Shown here piece by piece: positions 5,946-13,808 of a stretch of 21,956 bases of DNA. The position numbers and the translations under genes are program-made. The stretch lies in contig JAMPHA010000041.1 in the NCBI GenBank assembly GCA_023663615.1, positions 1 to 21,956 of the forward strand, in the 5' to 3' direction. The notes beneath the pieces are model-generated. The model was not told the origin of the DNA and searched no databases. It saw nothing but the letters and a program-made list of their open reading frames with translations. The stretch comes from DLAJ01 sp023663615. Lineage in GTDB: Bacteria > Bacillota > Clostridia > Lachnospirales > Lachnospiraceae. Numbering within the stretch: the stretch's first letter is position 1; each line of letters starts with the position of its first letter.

Positions 5946-7670
5946 ATGAAAAGAAGGAACACAAGGGGAATCGGAATCCGGGTGAAAATCCTGTTCCCGA
6001 CATCCATAGCGATCGTTTTATTGTGTGCCGTCATGGGACTCAATTCCTACCAGCGGACCAAAGAAGGACTGGTTGCCATGGGCGTGGAAGAGGCGCAGAT
6101 GGCGGCGTCCATTTCCGCAAAATCAATTGATGTAGAACAATTGTCAGAATTAGTATCAGGGGACCGGAGAGAGGAACAGATTCTTGCGATGCGGCAGGCA
6201 ATGCTCGAAGTGAAGCGGGTCTGCGGGATCAAATATCTATATATCCTGTACACGGACGGTGAAAAGGTCTATTACGGCATCGACGCGGACGATACCGATA
6301 CGATGAATGAATACGGCACGGTTTTTGAGGAGTCCTATCAGGAATTACAATCTGTTTTTGAGGGAAAAGAATATGTGCAGGACTATGTTGACTCCACCGA
6401 AGAAGGCAATCTGATTTCGGCATATATGCCGTTGTTCGACGCGGGCGGCAATGTGATCGGGATCATCGGATGTGATTATGATGCGGAAAGTGTGGTGGAA
6501 CGGCTGGATCTGGCATTGGCGCGGGTGATTCAGATTTCTCTGGTCTGTTTGATCATTGCGCTGTTCGTGCTCAATCTTATGGTCGGAAAAGTGATTCGGC
6601 GCCTGCATATGGTGGACGGCAAAATTTATGAGCTGGTACATAACGAGGGAGACCTGACGCAGAAGCTGGATGTGCATACCGGGGATGAAATGGAAATGAT
6701 CGCGCAAAATGTCAATGAACTGCTCGGTCACATCCGTAAGATCATGTTAAATATTTCTGCAAATGCAGAGCAGTTAAAAGAGTCGTCCCGCACGGTATCG
6801 ACCAGTCTTTCCGGTGCAGAAACGGAGATCACGGATGTTTCCGCCGCGATGGAGCAGATGAGCGCGGCAATGGAGGAATCCAGCGCGTCGTTGGATCAGG
6901 TCAATGATTCGATCCGGCAGGTGTTTGAATCCATCGAGAGTATTTACGGGCAGGCGGAAAACGGAAAGGAATCTTCCAACGAGATCATGGAAAGCGCGCA
7001 GGATACGCACCGGCGGGCAGTGGAAGAAAAGCAGGACGCGATGATCCAGGTTACTGATATGGCGCAGGCAGTCCAGCAGAAGATCGAGAAGTCCAGGGAT
7101 GTAGAAAAGATCAGAGAGCTGACAAAGAACATTATCAGTATCACGAAGCAGACAAATCTTTTGGCGCTCAACGCGAGCATTGAGGCGGCGCGGGCAGGAG
7201 AAGCGGGCAAAGGATTTGCGGTCGTCGCGGATGAGATCGGGGCGCTGGCGTCCAATTCGGCATCCTCCGCGGCGGAGATCCAGAATGTGACGGATGATGT
7301 AATCCGGGCTGTGGATGAGCTGGCGGACGAGGCGGAAAAAATGATCGCCTTTATGAATCAGACCGCGATCGGCGGCTACGAAAAGCTGCTGGAGACCAGC
7401 GAGAGCTATCAGAGCAATGTCGGCGATATGAACGAGATGATGCAACGCTTTGCCGGGGAAAGTGAGCAGCTCAAGATGAATATGGAAGCGATCAAGAGAT
7501 CGCTGGAAGAGGTAAAGACTGCCGTCAATGAAAGCACGATCGGCGTGGGCAATGTGGCGGATACGGCGGTAAGGCTGACGGGCAGCGTCAGAGATATTGG
7601 GAAAGAAGCATCCTCCAATCTGGAGATCGTCGGCAGACTGAACGGCGAAGTCGGGAAGTTCAAGTTGTAG
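5946..7670 (+). CDS. Methyl-accepting chemotaxis protein with CACHE-like sensor domain
   Basis: The 574-residue transducer has membrane helix 1 at about residues 13-33. An outside domain of about 160 residues follows, with CACHE/PAS-like features (KYLYILYTDGEKVYYGID and later SAYMPLFDAGGNVIGIIGCDYD). Helix 2 is at about 195-216, then a HAMP linker, then the coiled-coil signalling domain. The signalling tip is clear: TKQTNLLALNASIEAARAGE followed by GKGFAVVADEI. The start chosen is the ATG at 5946, with GAGGGGAG 7 nt upstream; a GTG at 5892 has no such site. The position after the tip that is usually Arg (EVRxLA) is Gly here (EIGALA). No CheR-docking C-terminal peptide is present; the protein ends KFKL. 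It leads a run with a HAD phosphatase and an arabinofuranosidase, so a plant-glycan-derived ligand is possible, but that is inference. Confidence 0.93.
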   Translation: MKRRNTRGIGIRVKILFPTSIAIVLLCAVMGLNSYQRTKEGLVAMGVEEAQMAASISAKSIDVEQLSELVSGDRREEQILAMRQAMLEVKRVCGIKYLYILYTDGEKVYYGIDADDTDTMNEYGTVFEESYQELQSVFEGKEYVQDYVDSTEEGNLISAYMPLFDAGGNVIGIIGCDYDAESVVERLDLALARVIQISLVCLIIALFVLNLMVGKVIRRLHMVDGKIYELVHNEGDLTQKLDVHTGDEMEMIAQNVNELLGHIRKIMLNISANAEQLKESSRTVSTSLSGAETEITDVSAAMEQMSAAMEESSASLDQVNDSIRQVFESIESIYGQAENGKESSNEIMESAQDTHRRAVEEKQDAMIQVTDMAQAVQQKIEKSRDVEKIRELTKNIISITKQTNLLALNASIEAARAGEAGKGFAVVADEIGALASNSASSAAEIQNVTDDVIRAVDELADEAEKMIAFMNQTAIGGYEKLLETSESYQSNVGDMNEMMQRFAGESEQLKMNMEAIKRSLEEVKTAVNESTIGVGNVADTAVRLTGSVRDIGKEASSNLEIVGRLNGEVGKFKL

Positions 7671-7688
7671 ACAGGAAGGAAATCACAA

Positions 7689-8453
7689 ATGAAATTTGAG
7701 GCGGCGATCTTTGATCTCGACGGGACGCTTCTTGACTCGATGGGAGTCTGGGAGCAGATTGATATTGCTTTTTTACAAAAACGAAATTTATCCATGCCGG
7801 AAGGCTATGCGGCAAAGCTCAGCAGCCTTAGCTTTGAAGAAGCGGCGCGATATACGATCGCCCTGTTTCATCTGGATGAAAAGGCGGAGGACATCATGCG
7901 GGAGTGGCGCGATATGGCGGCGTATGAATATGCGCATCATGTGGGGATGCTGCCCTATGCACTGGAGTATCTGCTGCGCTTGAAAGCGGCGGGCGTCCGG
8001 CTGGCGGTCGCGACCGGAATGACGATCAGTCTGGCGGTTCCCTGCCTGAAAAACAATGCCATATTTGATCTGTTTGACGCAGTATGCTCCACGGATGAAG
8101 TGCCGCGCGGGAAGGAATATCCGGATATATTTGCATATACGGCGCACAAGCTTGGCGTGCCGCCGGAAAACTGTCTTGTTTTTGATGATGTTCTTCCGGC
8201 GATCAGGAGTGCGAAGCAGGCGAATATGCTTACCTGCGGCGTATACGATTTCTATTCCAAACAGAATCGGGCGGAAATGGAGGCGCTTGCGGATTACTAC
8301 CTGTCTGACTGGCGGGACGCGCCGATGCCAAATAAAAAACAGTTACGGGAAAGGCATGGTTATGGATATGGAAAAAAAGATCAGAGAAGTAAAGAGCAGC
8401 AGCGTCACGATCACAGATCCGTTCTGGTCGAAGATGCAGGAAAAGGTCATTGA
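7689..8453 (+). CDS. HAD-superfamily hydrolase, beta-phosphoglucomutase/phosphatase-like
   Basis: HAD motifs appear in order. FDLDGTLLDS has nucleophile Asp9 and general acid Asp11. Motif II Thr109 is in AVATGM, motif III Lys142 is in RGKEYPD, and motif IV Asp166/Asp167 are in LVFDDVLPAI. The helical cap lies between motifs I and II (C1 type), as in phosphatases acting on small phosphorylated metabolites or sugars. The recognisable HAD domain ends near residue 215. About 39 further residues, very rich in Lys, Arg, His and Gly, run 92 nt into the downstream GH127 gene in another frame. This tail looks like a read-through of a lost stop codon rather than a domain. AGGAAGG lies upstream of the ATG, 18 nt after the MCP stop, so the genes are probably one operon. 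The substrate is unknown. Confidence 0.88.
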   Translation: MKFEAAIFDLDGTLLDSMGVWEQIDIAFLQKRNLSMPEGYAAKLSSLSFEEAARYTIALFHLDEKAEDIMREWRDMAAYEYAHHVGMLPYALEYLLRLKAAGVRLAVATGMTISLAVPCLKNNAIFDLFDAVCSTDEVPRGKEYPDIFAYTAHKLGVPPENCLVFDDVLPAIRSAKQANMLTCGVYDFYSKQNRAEMEALADYYLSDWRDAPMPNKKQLRERHGYGYGKKDQRSKEQQRHDHRSVLVEDAGKGH

Positions 8454-10311
8454 TGTCGTGATCCCGTTCCAGGAGAAGGTATTACACGACGAGGTTCCCG
8501 GCGTGGAGAAAAGCCATGCCATTGAGAATTTTCGGATCGCCGCAGGATTGGCGGAGGGAGAGTTTTACGGAATGGTGTTTCAGGACAGCGACGTGGCAAA
8601 ATGGCTGGAAGGCGTCGCCTATTCGCTGACGGTGAAGCCCGATCCGGATTTGGAGAAAAGAGCGGACGAGATCATTGAAATCATTGAGAAAGCCCAGCAG
8701 CCGGACGGGTATCTGGATACCTATTTTATCATCAAGGAGCCGGAACACCGCTGGCAGAACTTACATGAGTGCCATGAGCTTTACTGCGCGGGACATATGA
8801 TGGAGGCTGCTGCGGCGTATTATGACGCGACGGGGAAGGACCGGCTCTTACATGTGACGGAGCGGCTGGCGGACGCGATCATCGACCGTTTTGGGCCGGA
8901 GGAGGAGAAGGAGCACGGAATCCCCGGACACCAGGAGGTAGAGATCGGGCTGATGAAGCTCTATCACACAACGGGAAAAGAAAAATATAAACATATGGCA
9001 AGATATTTCCTTGAGGAGAGAGGGAAGAATCCGGATTATTTTTATCAGGAAAAAGTAAAAAGAGGATGGCAGCACTGGGGGCAGTACAGCTTAGACAAGC
9101 TGGACGTGACCTATAATCAGGCGCACCGGACGATCTACGAGCAGAAAGAGGCGGTCGGACACGCGGTCCGCGCGCTGTATATGTATACCGCGATGGCGGA
9201 TCTGGCGGGGACGGACGGGGATGCGCGCCTGTATCAGGCGTGCCGGACGCTGTGGGACAATATCGTGAACAAGAAGCTCTATATCACAGGAGGGCTCGGC
9301 GGCAATTCGGAGGGAGAGGCATTCTCGGTCAATTATGAACTGCCGAACGATATGGCATACGCGGAGACCTGCGCGTCCATCGCCATGGTATTTTTTGCCC
9401 ACCACATGCTTAAGGTCGAACCGGACGGCGCCTATGCGGACATCATCGAAAAAGAATTATACAACAGCACGATCAGCGGGATGCAGTTAGACGGAGAAAA
9501 ATATTTTTACGTGAATCCGTTGGAATGTAAACCGGGCGTTTCCGGAAAGTTGTTCGGGTACCGGCACGCGCTGCCCGTAAGACCGGGCTGGTATGCCTGC
9601 GCCTGCTGCCCGCCCAATCTGATCCGGATGGTTACTTCTCTGGGGAAATACTGCTTTAGCGAGAGTGATTCCACGATCTATTCCCACCTGATGATCGGAC
9701 AGAAGGCGGAACTGGAGAAAGCGGATGTGACGATTAAGACGCGTTACCCGTGGGAGGGGGAGACGGTCTATACCGTCACGCCGAAGACAGAGCAGGAATT
9801 TACGGTGGCAATCCATATTCCTTCCTATGTGGATTTTGAGGAAGAAGAAGCGTATCTGACGGTCAACGGAGAAAAAACGGATGCGCGCAGTCTGATGAAA
9901 AAAGGATACGTGTATCTGACAAGAAAGTGGGAAGCGGGCGATACGGTTAAGATCTGCTTCCCGATGGAGGTGCGCAAGGTTTACGCCAATGAGCATGTGC
10001 GCGAGAACGCGGGCTGCGTCGCGCTGCTGCGCGGACCGGTCGTGTACTGCTTTGAGGGTGCGGACAATGACGGACTGTTACAGAGTTTCCGCATTCCAAA
10101 GGAACTCAAAGCGGTGCCGGAGTTCTGTGAGGACGGCGTGCTAAAAGGAAATGTTTTATTGAAGCTCGACGGATTCCGCATGGTCGGAAGCGGCGGACTT
10201 TACAGCGAGCAGCCGCCGGTAAAAGAAAAAGCGCCTCTCACGGCAATCCCTTATTATGCGTGGGCGAACCGCGGCGAGAACCAGATGCGCGTCTGGATGC
10301 TGGAGGAGTGA
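8362..10311 (+). CDS. GH127 family beta-L-arabinofuranosidase
   Basis: This 649-residue protein matches GH127 enzymes such as Bifidobacterium HypBA1 (about 658 residues). It has an (alpha/alpha)6 barrel followed by beta-sandwich domains. The unusual zinc/thiol active site is intact. Glu335 and Cys337 lie in YAETCASIA, and Cys415-Cys416 lie in ACACCPPNL, corresponding to HypBA1 Glu338, Cys340, Cys417 and Cys418. The first Cys of the pair is the nucleophile in that family. Other hallmarks are DGYLDTYF, YCAGHM and ITGGLGG. There is no signal peptide, so it acts in the cytoplasm on imported arabinofuranosides, releasing L-arabinose. Candidate starts are the ATGs at 8356, 8362 and 8368; GGGAAAGG fits 8362 best. 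The upstream in-frame stretch lies inside the HAD gene. No arabinose transporter is seen nearby. Confidence 0.93.
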   Translation: MDMEKKIREVKSSSVTITDPFWSKMQEKVIDVVIPFQEKVLHDEVPGVEKSHAIENFRIAAGLAEGEFYGMVFQDSDVAKWLEGVAYSLTVKPDPDLEKRADEIIEIIEKAQQPDGYLDTYFIIKEPEHRWQNLHECHELYCAGHMMEAAAAYYDATGKDRLLHVTERLADAIIDRFGPEEEKEHGIPGHQEVEIGLMKLYHTTGKEKYKHMARYFLEERGKNPDYFYQEKVKRGWQHWGQYSLDKLDVTYNQAHRTIYEQKEAVGHAVRALYMYTAMADLAGTDGDARLYQACRTLWDNIVNKKLYITGGLGGNSEGEAFSVNYELPNDMAYAETCASIAMVFFAHHMLKVEPDGAYADIIEKELYNSTISGMQLDGEKYFYVNPLECKPGVSGKLFGYRHALPVRPGWYACACCPPNLIRMVTSLGKYCFSESDSTIYSHLMIGQKAELEKADVTIKTRYPWEGETVYTVTPKTEQEFTVAIHIPSYVDFEEEEAYLTVNGEKTDARSLMKKGYVYLTRKWEAGDTVKICFPMEVRKVYANEHVRENAGCVALLRGPVVYCFEGADNDGLLQSFRIPKELKAVPEFCEDGVLKGNVLLKLDGFRMVGSGGLYSEQPPVKEKAPLTAIPYYAWANRGENQMRVWMLEE

Positions 10312-10348
10312 CCGTCTAAAATTCAGGAGAAAAAAGGAGGGTATGACC

Positions 10349-11101
10349 ATGCAGACACAACAGATCAACATTACGCATCATAACAGAACGTTGACCGGAA
10401 TTTATTACAAGCCGGATGTGGAAGGGCGTTTTCCGTTGGTGATCTTCAGCCATGGTTATAACGGGTGCAAAGAGGATTTTGACCATTCTGCACGATACTT
10501 CGCAGAAAACGGGATCGGTGCGTTCTGTTATACGTTCTGCGGAGGCAGCACGAGGGATACCAGTGGTTTTCCGACGACGGAAATGACATTGTTCACGGAA
10601 AAAGAAGATCTGAATGCCGTCATTGACGAGGTTCGGACGTGGAATGAGGTTGACAGGGGAAATCTCTATCTGTTCGGCGGCAGTCAGGGCGGAATGGTAT
10701 CGGCGCTGACCGCGGAGGAGAGAGGCGCTATAATCCGCGGGCTGATATTGTTGTACCCGGCGTTTTGCATTGCAGACGACTGGAATGCCCGTTTTCCGAA
10801 TGCGGAAGAGATACCGGACTCTGAGGAATTGTGGGGAATGAAATTGGGACGCAGATTTTTCGAGACGATCCGCGGGTTTCAGATCAAGGAGCAGGTCGGC
10901 AGATTTCCGGGGAATGTTCTGATCATGCATGGTTCTGAGGACTCTGTCGTCAGCATGGACTATGCGGTATGGGCGTCTGAACAGTATCCGGATGCGGTTC
11001 TGGAAATCTTTCAGGGTGAGGGGCACGGCTTTTCGGAGGAAGGGAACAGGCGGATGGAGGCGATGGCGCTTTACTTTATCCACGAGTGTATCAAGTCTTG
11101 A
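10349..11101 (+). CDS. Alpha/beta hydrolase (serine esterase/peptidase-like)
   Basis: The 250-residue protein has a full alpha/beta-hydrolase set. An oxyanion-region motif, VIFSHGYNGCKED, lies near residues 31-43. The nucleophile elbow is GGSQGG (near residues 110-115). A late acid, Asp in HGSEDSVV, and the catalytic His in GEGHGFSE complete the triad. There is no signal peptide, so it is cytoplasmic. The start is the ATG at 10349, 8 nt after AGGAGG; the ATG at 10343 would sit only 2 nt from it. The gene begins 37 nt after the arabinofuranosidase stop and is probably co-transcribed. A role as an acyl or feruloyl esterase acting on arabinose-containing oligosaccharides would fit the neighbour, but the sequence does not prove any substrate. 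Confidence 0.88.
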   Translation: MQTQQINITHHNRTLTGIYYKPDVEGRFPLVIFSHGYNGCKEDFDHSARYFAENGIGAFCYTFCGGSTRDTSGFPTTEMTLFTEKEDLNAVIDEVRTWNEVDRGNLYLFGGSQGGMVSALTAEERGAIIRGLILLYPAFCIADDWNARFPNAEEIPDSEELWGMKLGRRFFETIRGFQIKEQVGRFPGNVLIMHGSEDSVVSMDYAVWASEQYPDAVLEIFQGEGHGFSEEGNRRMEAMALYFIHECIKS

Positions 11102-11126
11102 GAATCTTTCTTGAAAGTGCTATAAT
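11098..11126 (+). promoter_or_regulatory. Sigma-A type promoter for the histidine kinase/response regulator pair
   Basis: TTGAGA (11098-11103) and TATAAT (11121-11126) are separated by exactly 17 nt. The -35 element overlaps the stop of the hydrolase gene. A start point near 11133 would give a leader of about 18 nt before the ATG at 11151. Clear by eye. Confidence 0.8.
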
Positions 11127-11150
11127 AAATCGGTCTGGAGGAGTTGTGTG

Positions 11151-12605
11151 ATGAAGAGAGAATGGATGAATGCGGGAGTCGTGGAGGAGACCGTAGAACT
11201 GGTGCTCGCCTTTGACCGGGACGGCGGCATTTCTTACGGAAATCATTCCGCTCTGGAAAAACTTGATTACACGGAGGAGGAACTGCTCTCTGAGAGCATG
11301 TGCGCGGTGTTCCGGCAGGAATTTCAAAAAGAGGACGGAAGCTATGCCGATTTTGACCGCGAACTCTTAAAAGACGGTCAGGAGACGGTGATGTACCGCA
11401 AGAACAACGCGTGCTTTCCGGTGATGCTGCGGCTTTTTGCGGATGAGGACGGCGGCGGTTATCTGCTCGCGGAGGATATTGCCTATCGGAAAAATACGGA
11501 TGTCCGTATCCGCCAGCTCAAAGAGGAGGAGGAAGCGAACCAAAAGGCGCGCAATGAGTTCACCGCGAATGTGACGCATGAACTGCGCACGCCGGTCAAC
11601 GGCATCAAAGGACATGTGATGGCGCTCTCGGAGACCGTGCAGGACGCGGAGGTCAGAAAGACGCTTGACATCATTCTTTACTGCTGTGATAATATGTCCG
11701 CCATCATTAACAATATCCTTGATTTTTCCAAGATGGAAGCAGGTAAATTCACGCTGGACGAGCATGAATTTGATTTTTATAAAATGATGGAACAGATCAT
11801 TGCGACGCATACCGTGGCGATCAACAAAAAAGAATTACAGCTCAGGGTACATATGGATGAGACAATCCCGCAGCGGCTGATCGGGGATGAGCTGCGCGTC
11901 GGACAGATCCTGAATAATCTGCTGTCTAATGCCGTTAAATTCACGACGGTCGGCCAGGTCAGCGTGGATGTGAGCAGGACCATGCAGACAGGGGATGAAG
12001 TGGAACTGTTCTTTATGGTGCGGGACAGCGGGATCGGCATATCGAGAGAGGAGCAGGACAAGCTCTTTCAGAGCTTTAAGCAGGTGGACGCTTCCATCAC
12101 AAGGCGCTTCGGCGGCACGGGGTTAGGACTCTCCATCACGAAGCAGCTTGTGGAAATGATGCACGGCTCGATCCATGTGGAGAGCGAAAAAGGAAAGGGA
12201 AGCTGTTTTTCTTTCAGCGTCCGGCTCCGCACGGGAGAAAATGTGGATGAGAGCCGTGATATGAGCGAGACATACCGCAACTGGAACAGTCTGACGGAGA
12301 GTATGGAGGAAACCGGACACGAGGAGCGCCTGACGTTCGGGACCAAGGCGAACCGGGAAGAACTGCGGAAACGATTGGAAAAACTTGTTCTTTCCATTGA
12401 ACTGGATTCGTGGGACAAAGCGGAGACGCTCGCGCAGACGATCAAAACGCTCGCGCAGGATCATGAGAGCGACTTAAAGCGCCCGATCCTGCAATTGGAG
12501 ATGGCGCTCAGAAAAGAAAATTATGACAAGAGCATCGCGGCGTACGAGCGTGTCAAGGAGACGATAGACACGCTGCTTGAGAATGCCGGAGAGGCACGAT
12601 CATAA
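11151..12605 (+). CDS. PAS-domain sensor histidine kinase with degenerate C-terminal HPt-like domain
   Basis: The 484-residue kinase has no membrane segment and is therefore a cytoplasmic sensor. A PAS-like domain fills residues 15-110 (LAFDRDGGISYGNHSALEKLDYTEEEL shows the pattern). A coiled coil leads to the dimerisation/phospho-acceptor box NVTHELRTPVNGI, with His143. The ATPase domain shows the N box (LNNLLSNAVKFT), G1 (RDSGIGIS), F box (LFQSFKQ) and G2 (GGTGLGLSITKQLVE). After about residue 365 comes a roughly 100-residue helical tail that reads like an HPt domain, with the usual His replaced by Gln429 (LAQTIKTLAQ against the usual L-A-H-T-L-K-G). GGAGGAG lies before the ATG; a GTG one codon earlier is less likely. 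It is followed 17 nt later by the response regulator, an obvious cognate. Confidence 0.92.
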   Translation: MKREWMNAGVVEETVELVLAFDRDGGISYGNHSALEKLDYTEEELLSESMCAVFRQEFQKEDGSYADFDRELLKDGQETVMYRKNNACFPVMLRLFADEDGGGYLLAEDIAYRKNTDVRIRQLKEEEEANQKARNEFTANVTHELRTPVNGIKGHVMALSETVQDAEVRKTLDIILYCCDNMSAIINNILDFSKMEAGKFTLDEHEFDFYKMMEQIIATHTVAINKKELQLRVHMDETIPQRLIGDELRVGQILNNLLSNAVKFTTVGQVSVDVSRTMQTGDEVELFFMVRDSGIGISREEQDKLFQSFKQVDASITRRFGGTGLGLSITKQLVEMMHGSIHVESEKGKGSCFSFSVRLRTGENVDESRDMSETYRNWNSLTESMEETGHEERLTFGTKANREELRKRLEKLVLSIELDSWDKAETLAQTIKTLAQDHESDLKRPILQLEMALRKENYDKSIAAYERVKETIDTLLENAGEARS

Positions 12606-12622
12606 AGAAAGGGGGAAGTCAC

Positions 12623-13690
12623 GTGGCAGAAAATAAGAATCCGGCAAAAATACTGATCGTGGACGATCTAAGCGTCAATGTCAAGATACTGGAAAATATC
12701 ATACAGGCGGAGGGACACGAAGCGCTCTGCGCATTGAACGTGCAGAGGGCGCTCGACATTATGAACCAGACGATGCCGCAGCTCATCTTGTCCGATTATT
12801 CGATGCCGGGCATGAACGGACTGGAATTTTGTAAGCTGTTAAAAAGCAATCCGCGCACGCGGGACATTCCGTTTATTTTTATCACGGTCGCCAATTCGGG
12901 CGAGGATAAGCGCGCAGCGTTTGAGGCGGGGGCGGTTGACTTTATCCCGAAGCCGTTTGAACGGATCGAGGTTGTCATGCGGGTGAACAATCATCTGAAC
13001 AGCTACCGCATCCGGCAGGAAATGGAAGATTACAACCGCATGATGCACCGCATGGTCGAGGAGCAGAAACGGCAGGTGCAGGAGGAGCAGGAACGCGTGC
13101 TGCTCGCGCTTGCCAAGATCGTGGAGCGCAGGAATGCCAATGTGGATAATCATCTGGAAAAAGTTGGTTATAACTGTCATCTGCTTGCACAGAGCCTGCA
13201 GCTTGTGCCAAAATATGAGGAGATGATCACGGATGAGTTCGTGGATACGATCGCGACGGCGTCCATCCTGCATGACATCGGAGATATTCTCATTGCCGAC
13301 GATACCATCTATCCGCAGGAGAACGGCAGCATTAGTATGGAAGAGATCCGGATGCACACGGAGGAAGGCGCGAAGATTTTAGAAGAGATCAACGGCGGCG
13401 CGCATAAAAGCCCGGCGCTTGATATGGCGATCCTGATTGCGCGTTACCATCACGCGAACTGGGATGGGAGCGGGTATCCTGAAGGGCTTTCCGGCACGGA
13501 TATTCCGTTGGAGGCACGGATCACGGCGGTCGCGAATGATTTTGACGCGTTCCTCGGACACCGGCACGGCGGCGTGGGACATACGGCGGAGGAAAGCATA
13601 AGGATGATCAACGAGAAGAGCGGCATTGTGTATGATCCTCATATCGTAGAAGTGTTTAACAAAATACACAAACAGTTGCGTCTGGTATGA
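12623..13690 (+). CDS. Response regulator with HD-GYP-type output domain (variant signature)
   Basis: This 355-residue protein pairs a receiver domain with an HD-GYP-like domain. The receiver (1-125) has acidic pocket VDD and phospho-acceptor Asp58 in ILSDYSMP, with Lys110 in IPKPFE. A coiled coil (130-160) links to the output domain at 160-355. HD-GYP proteins normally hydrolyse cyclic di-GMP, a second messenger. Recognisable are Glu168, His177, His217-Asp218, His245, His276-His277 and the GSGYPEGLSG loop. Three consensus residues differ: HDIGK is HDIGD (Asp221), HHE is HHA (Ala278), and the VAD metal ligand is VAN (Asn305). It could be a weak enzyme or a ligand-binding output. The start is GTG at 12623, after AAAGGGGGAAG. 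It is co-transcribed with the kinase. Confidence 0.92.
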   Translation: MAENKNPAKILIVDDLSVNVKILENIIQAEGHEALCALNVQRALDIMNQTMPQLILSDYSMPGMNGLEFCKLLKSNPRTRDIPFIFITVANSGEDKRAAFEAGAVDFIPKPFERIEVVMRVNNHLNSYRIRQEMEDYNRMMHRMVEEQKRQVQEEQERVLLALAKIVERRNANVDNHLEKVGYNCHLLAQSLQLVPKYEEMITDEFVDTIATASILHDIGDILIADDTIYPQENGSISMEEIRMHTEEGAKILEEINGGAHKSPALDMAILIARYHHANWDGSGYPEGLSGTDIPLEARITAVANDFDAFLGHRHGGVGHTAEESIRMINEKSGIVYDPHIVEVFNKIHKQLRLV

Positions 13691-13722
13691 GAATAAATAC
13701 AAAATAACCGCGTAAAATCCTG

Positions 13723-13766
13723 TTGACAGACAGAGCCGAAACGATTACTATAATAAAAGTAGTAAT
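13723..13766 (+). promoter_or_regulatory. Promoter with overlapping inverted repeat ahead of the chemosensory operon
   Basis: TTGACA (13723-13728) is a perfect -35. At 17 nt lies TACTAT (13746-13751), and at 20 nt a perfect TATAAT (13749-13754). ATTACT (13744-13749) and AGTAAT (13761-13766) form an inverted repeat across the -10 region, a plausible operator. A second TATAAT occurs at 13782-13787. A sigma-28 motif was looked for and not convincing. The promoter lies 81 nt before the cheR start and drives the downstream operon. Confidence 0.65.
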
Positions 13767-13808
13767 GAATTTTTACTAAACTATAATAAAATAATGTGGG
13801 TGATTTAG

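Noticed and set aside
5536..6003. 155-codon minus-strand frame through the tandem repeat
   Set aside because: It is Ser/Cys/Phe-rich only because of the 18-bp unit, and it crosses a plus-strand terminator and the MCP promoter and start. It is treated as a shadow frame.
6774..7445. 223-codon minus-strand frame inside the first MCP gene
   Set aside because: It is fully antisense to conserved MCP signalling sequence. His/Arg/Leu-rich composition is typical of a shadow frame.
13713..13742. Sigma-28 style flagellar promoter (TAAA ... GCCGAAAC) ahead of cheR
   Set aside because: Spacing is 18 nt instead of about 15, and GCCGAAAC departs from GCCGATAA. The TTGACA/TATAAT reading is better.
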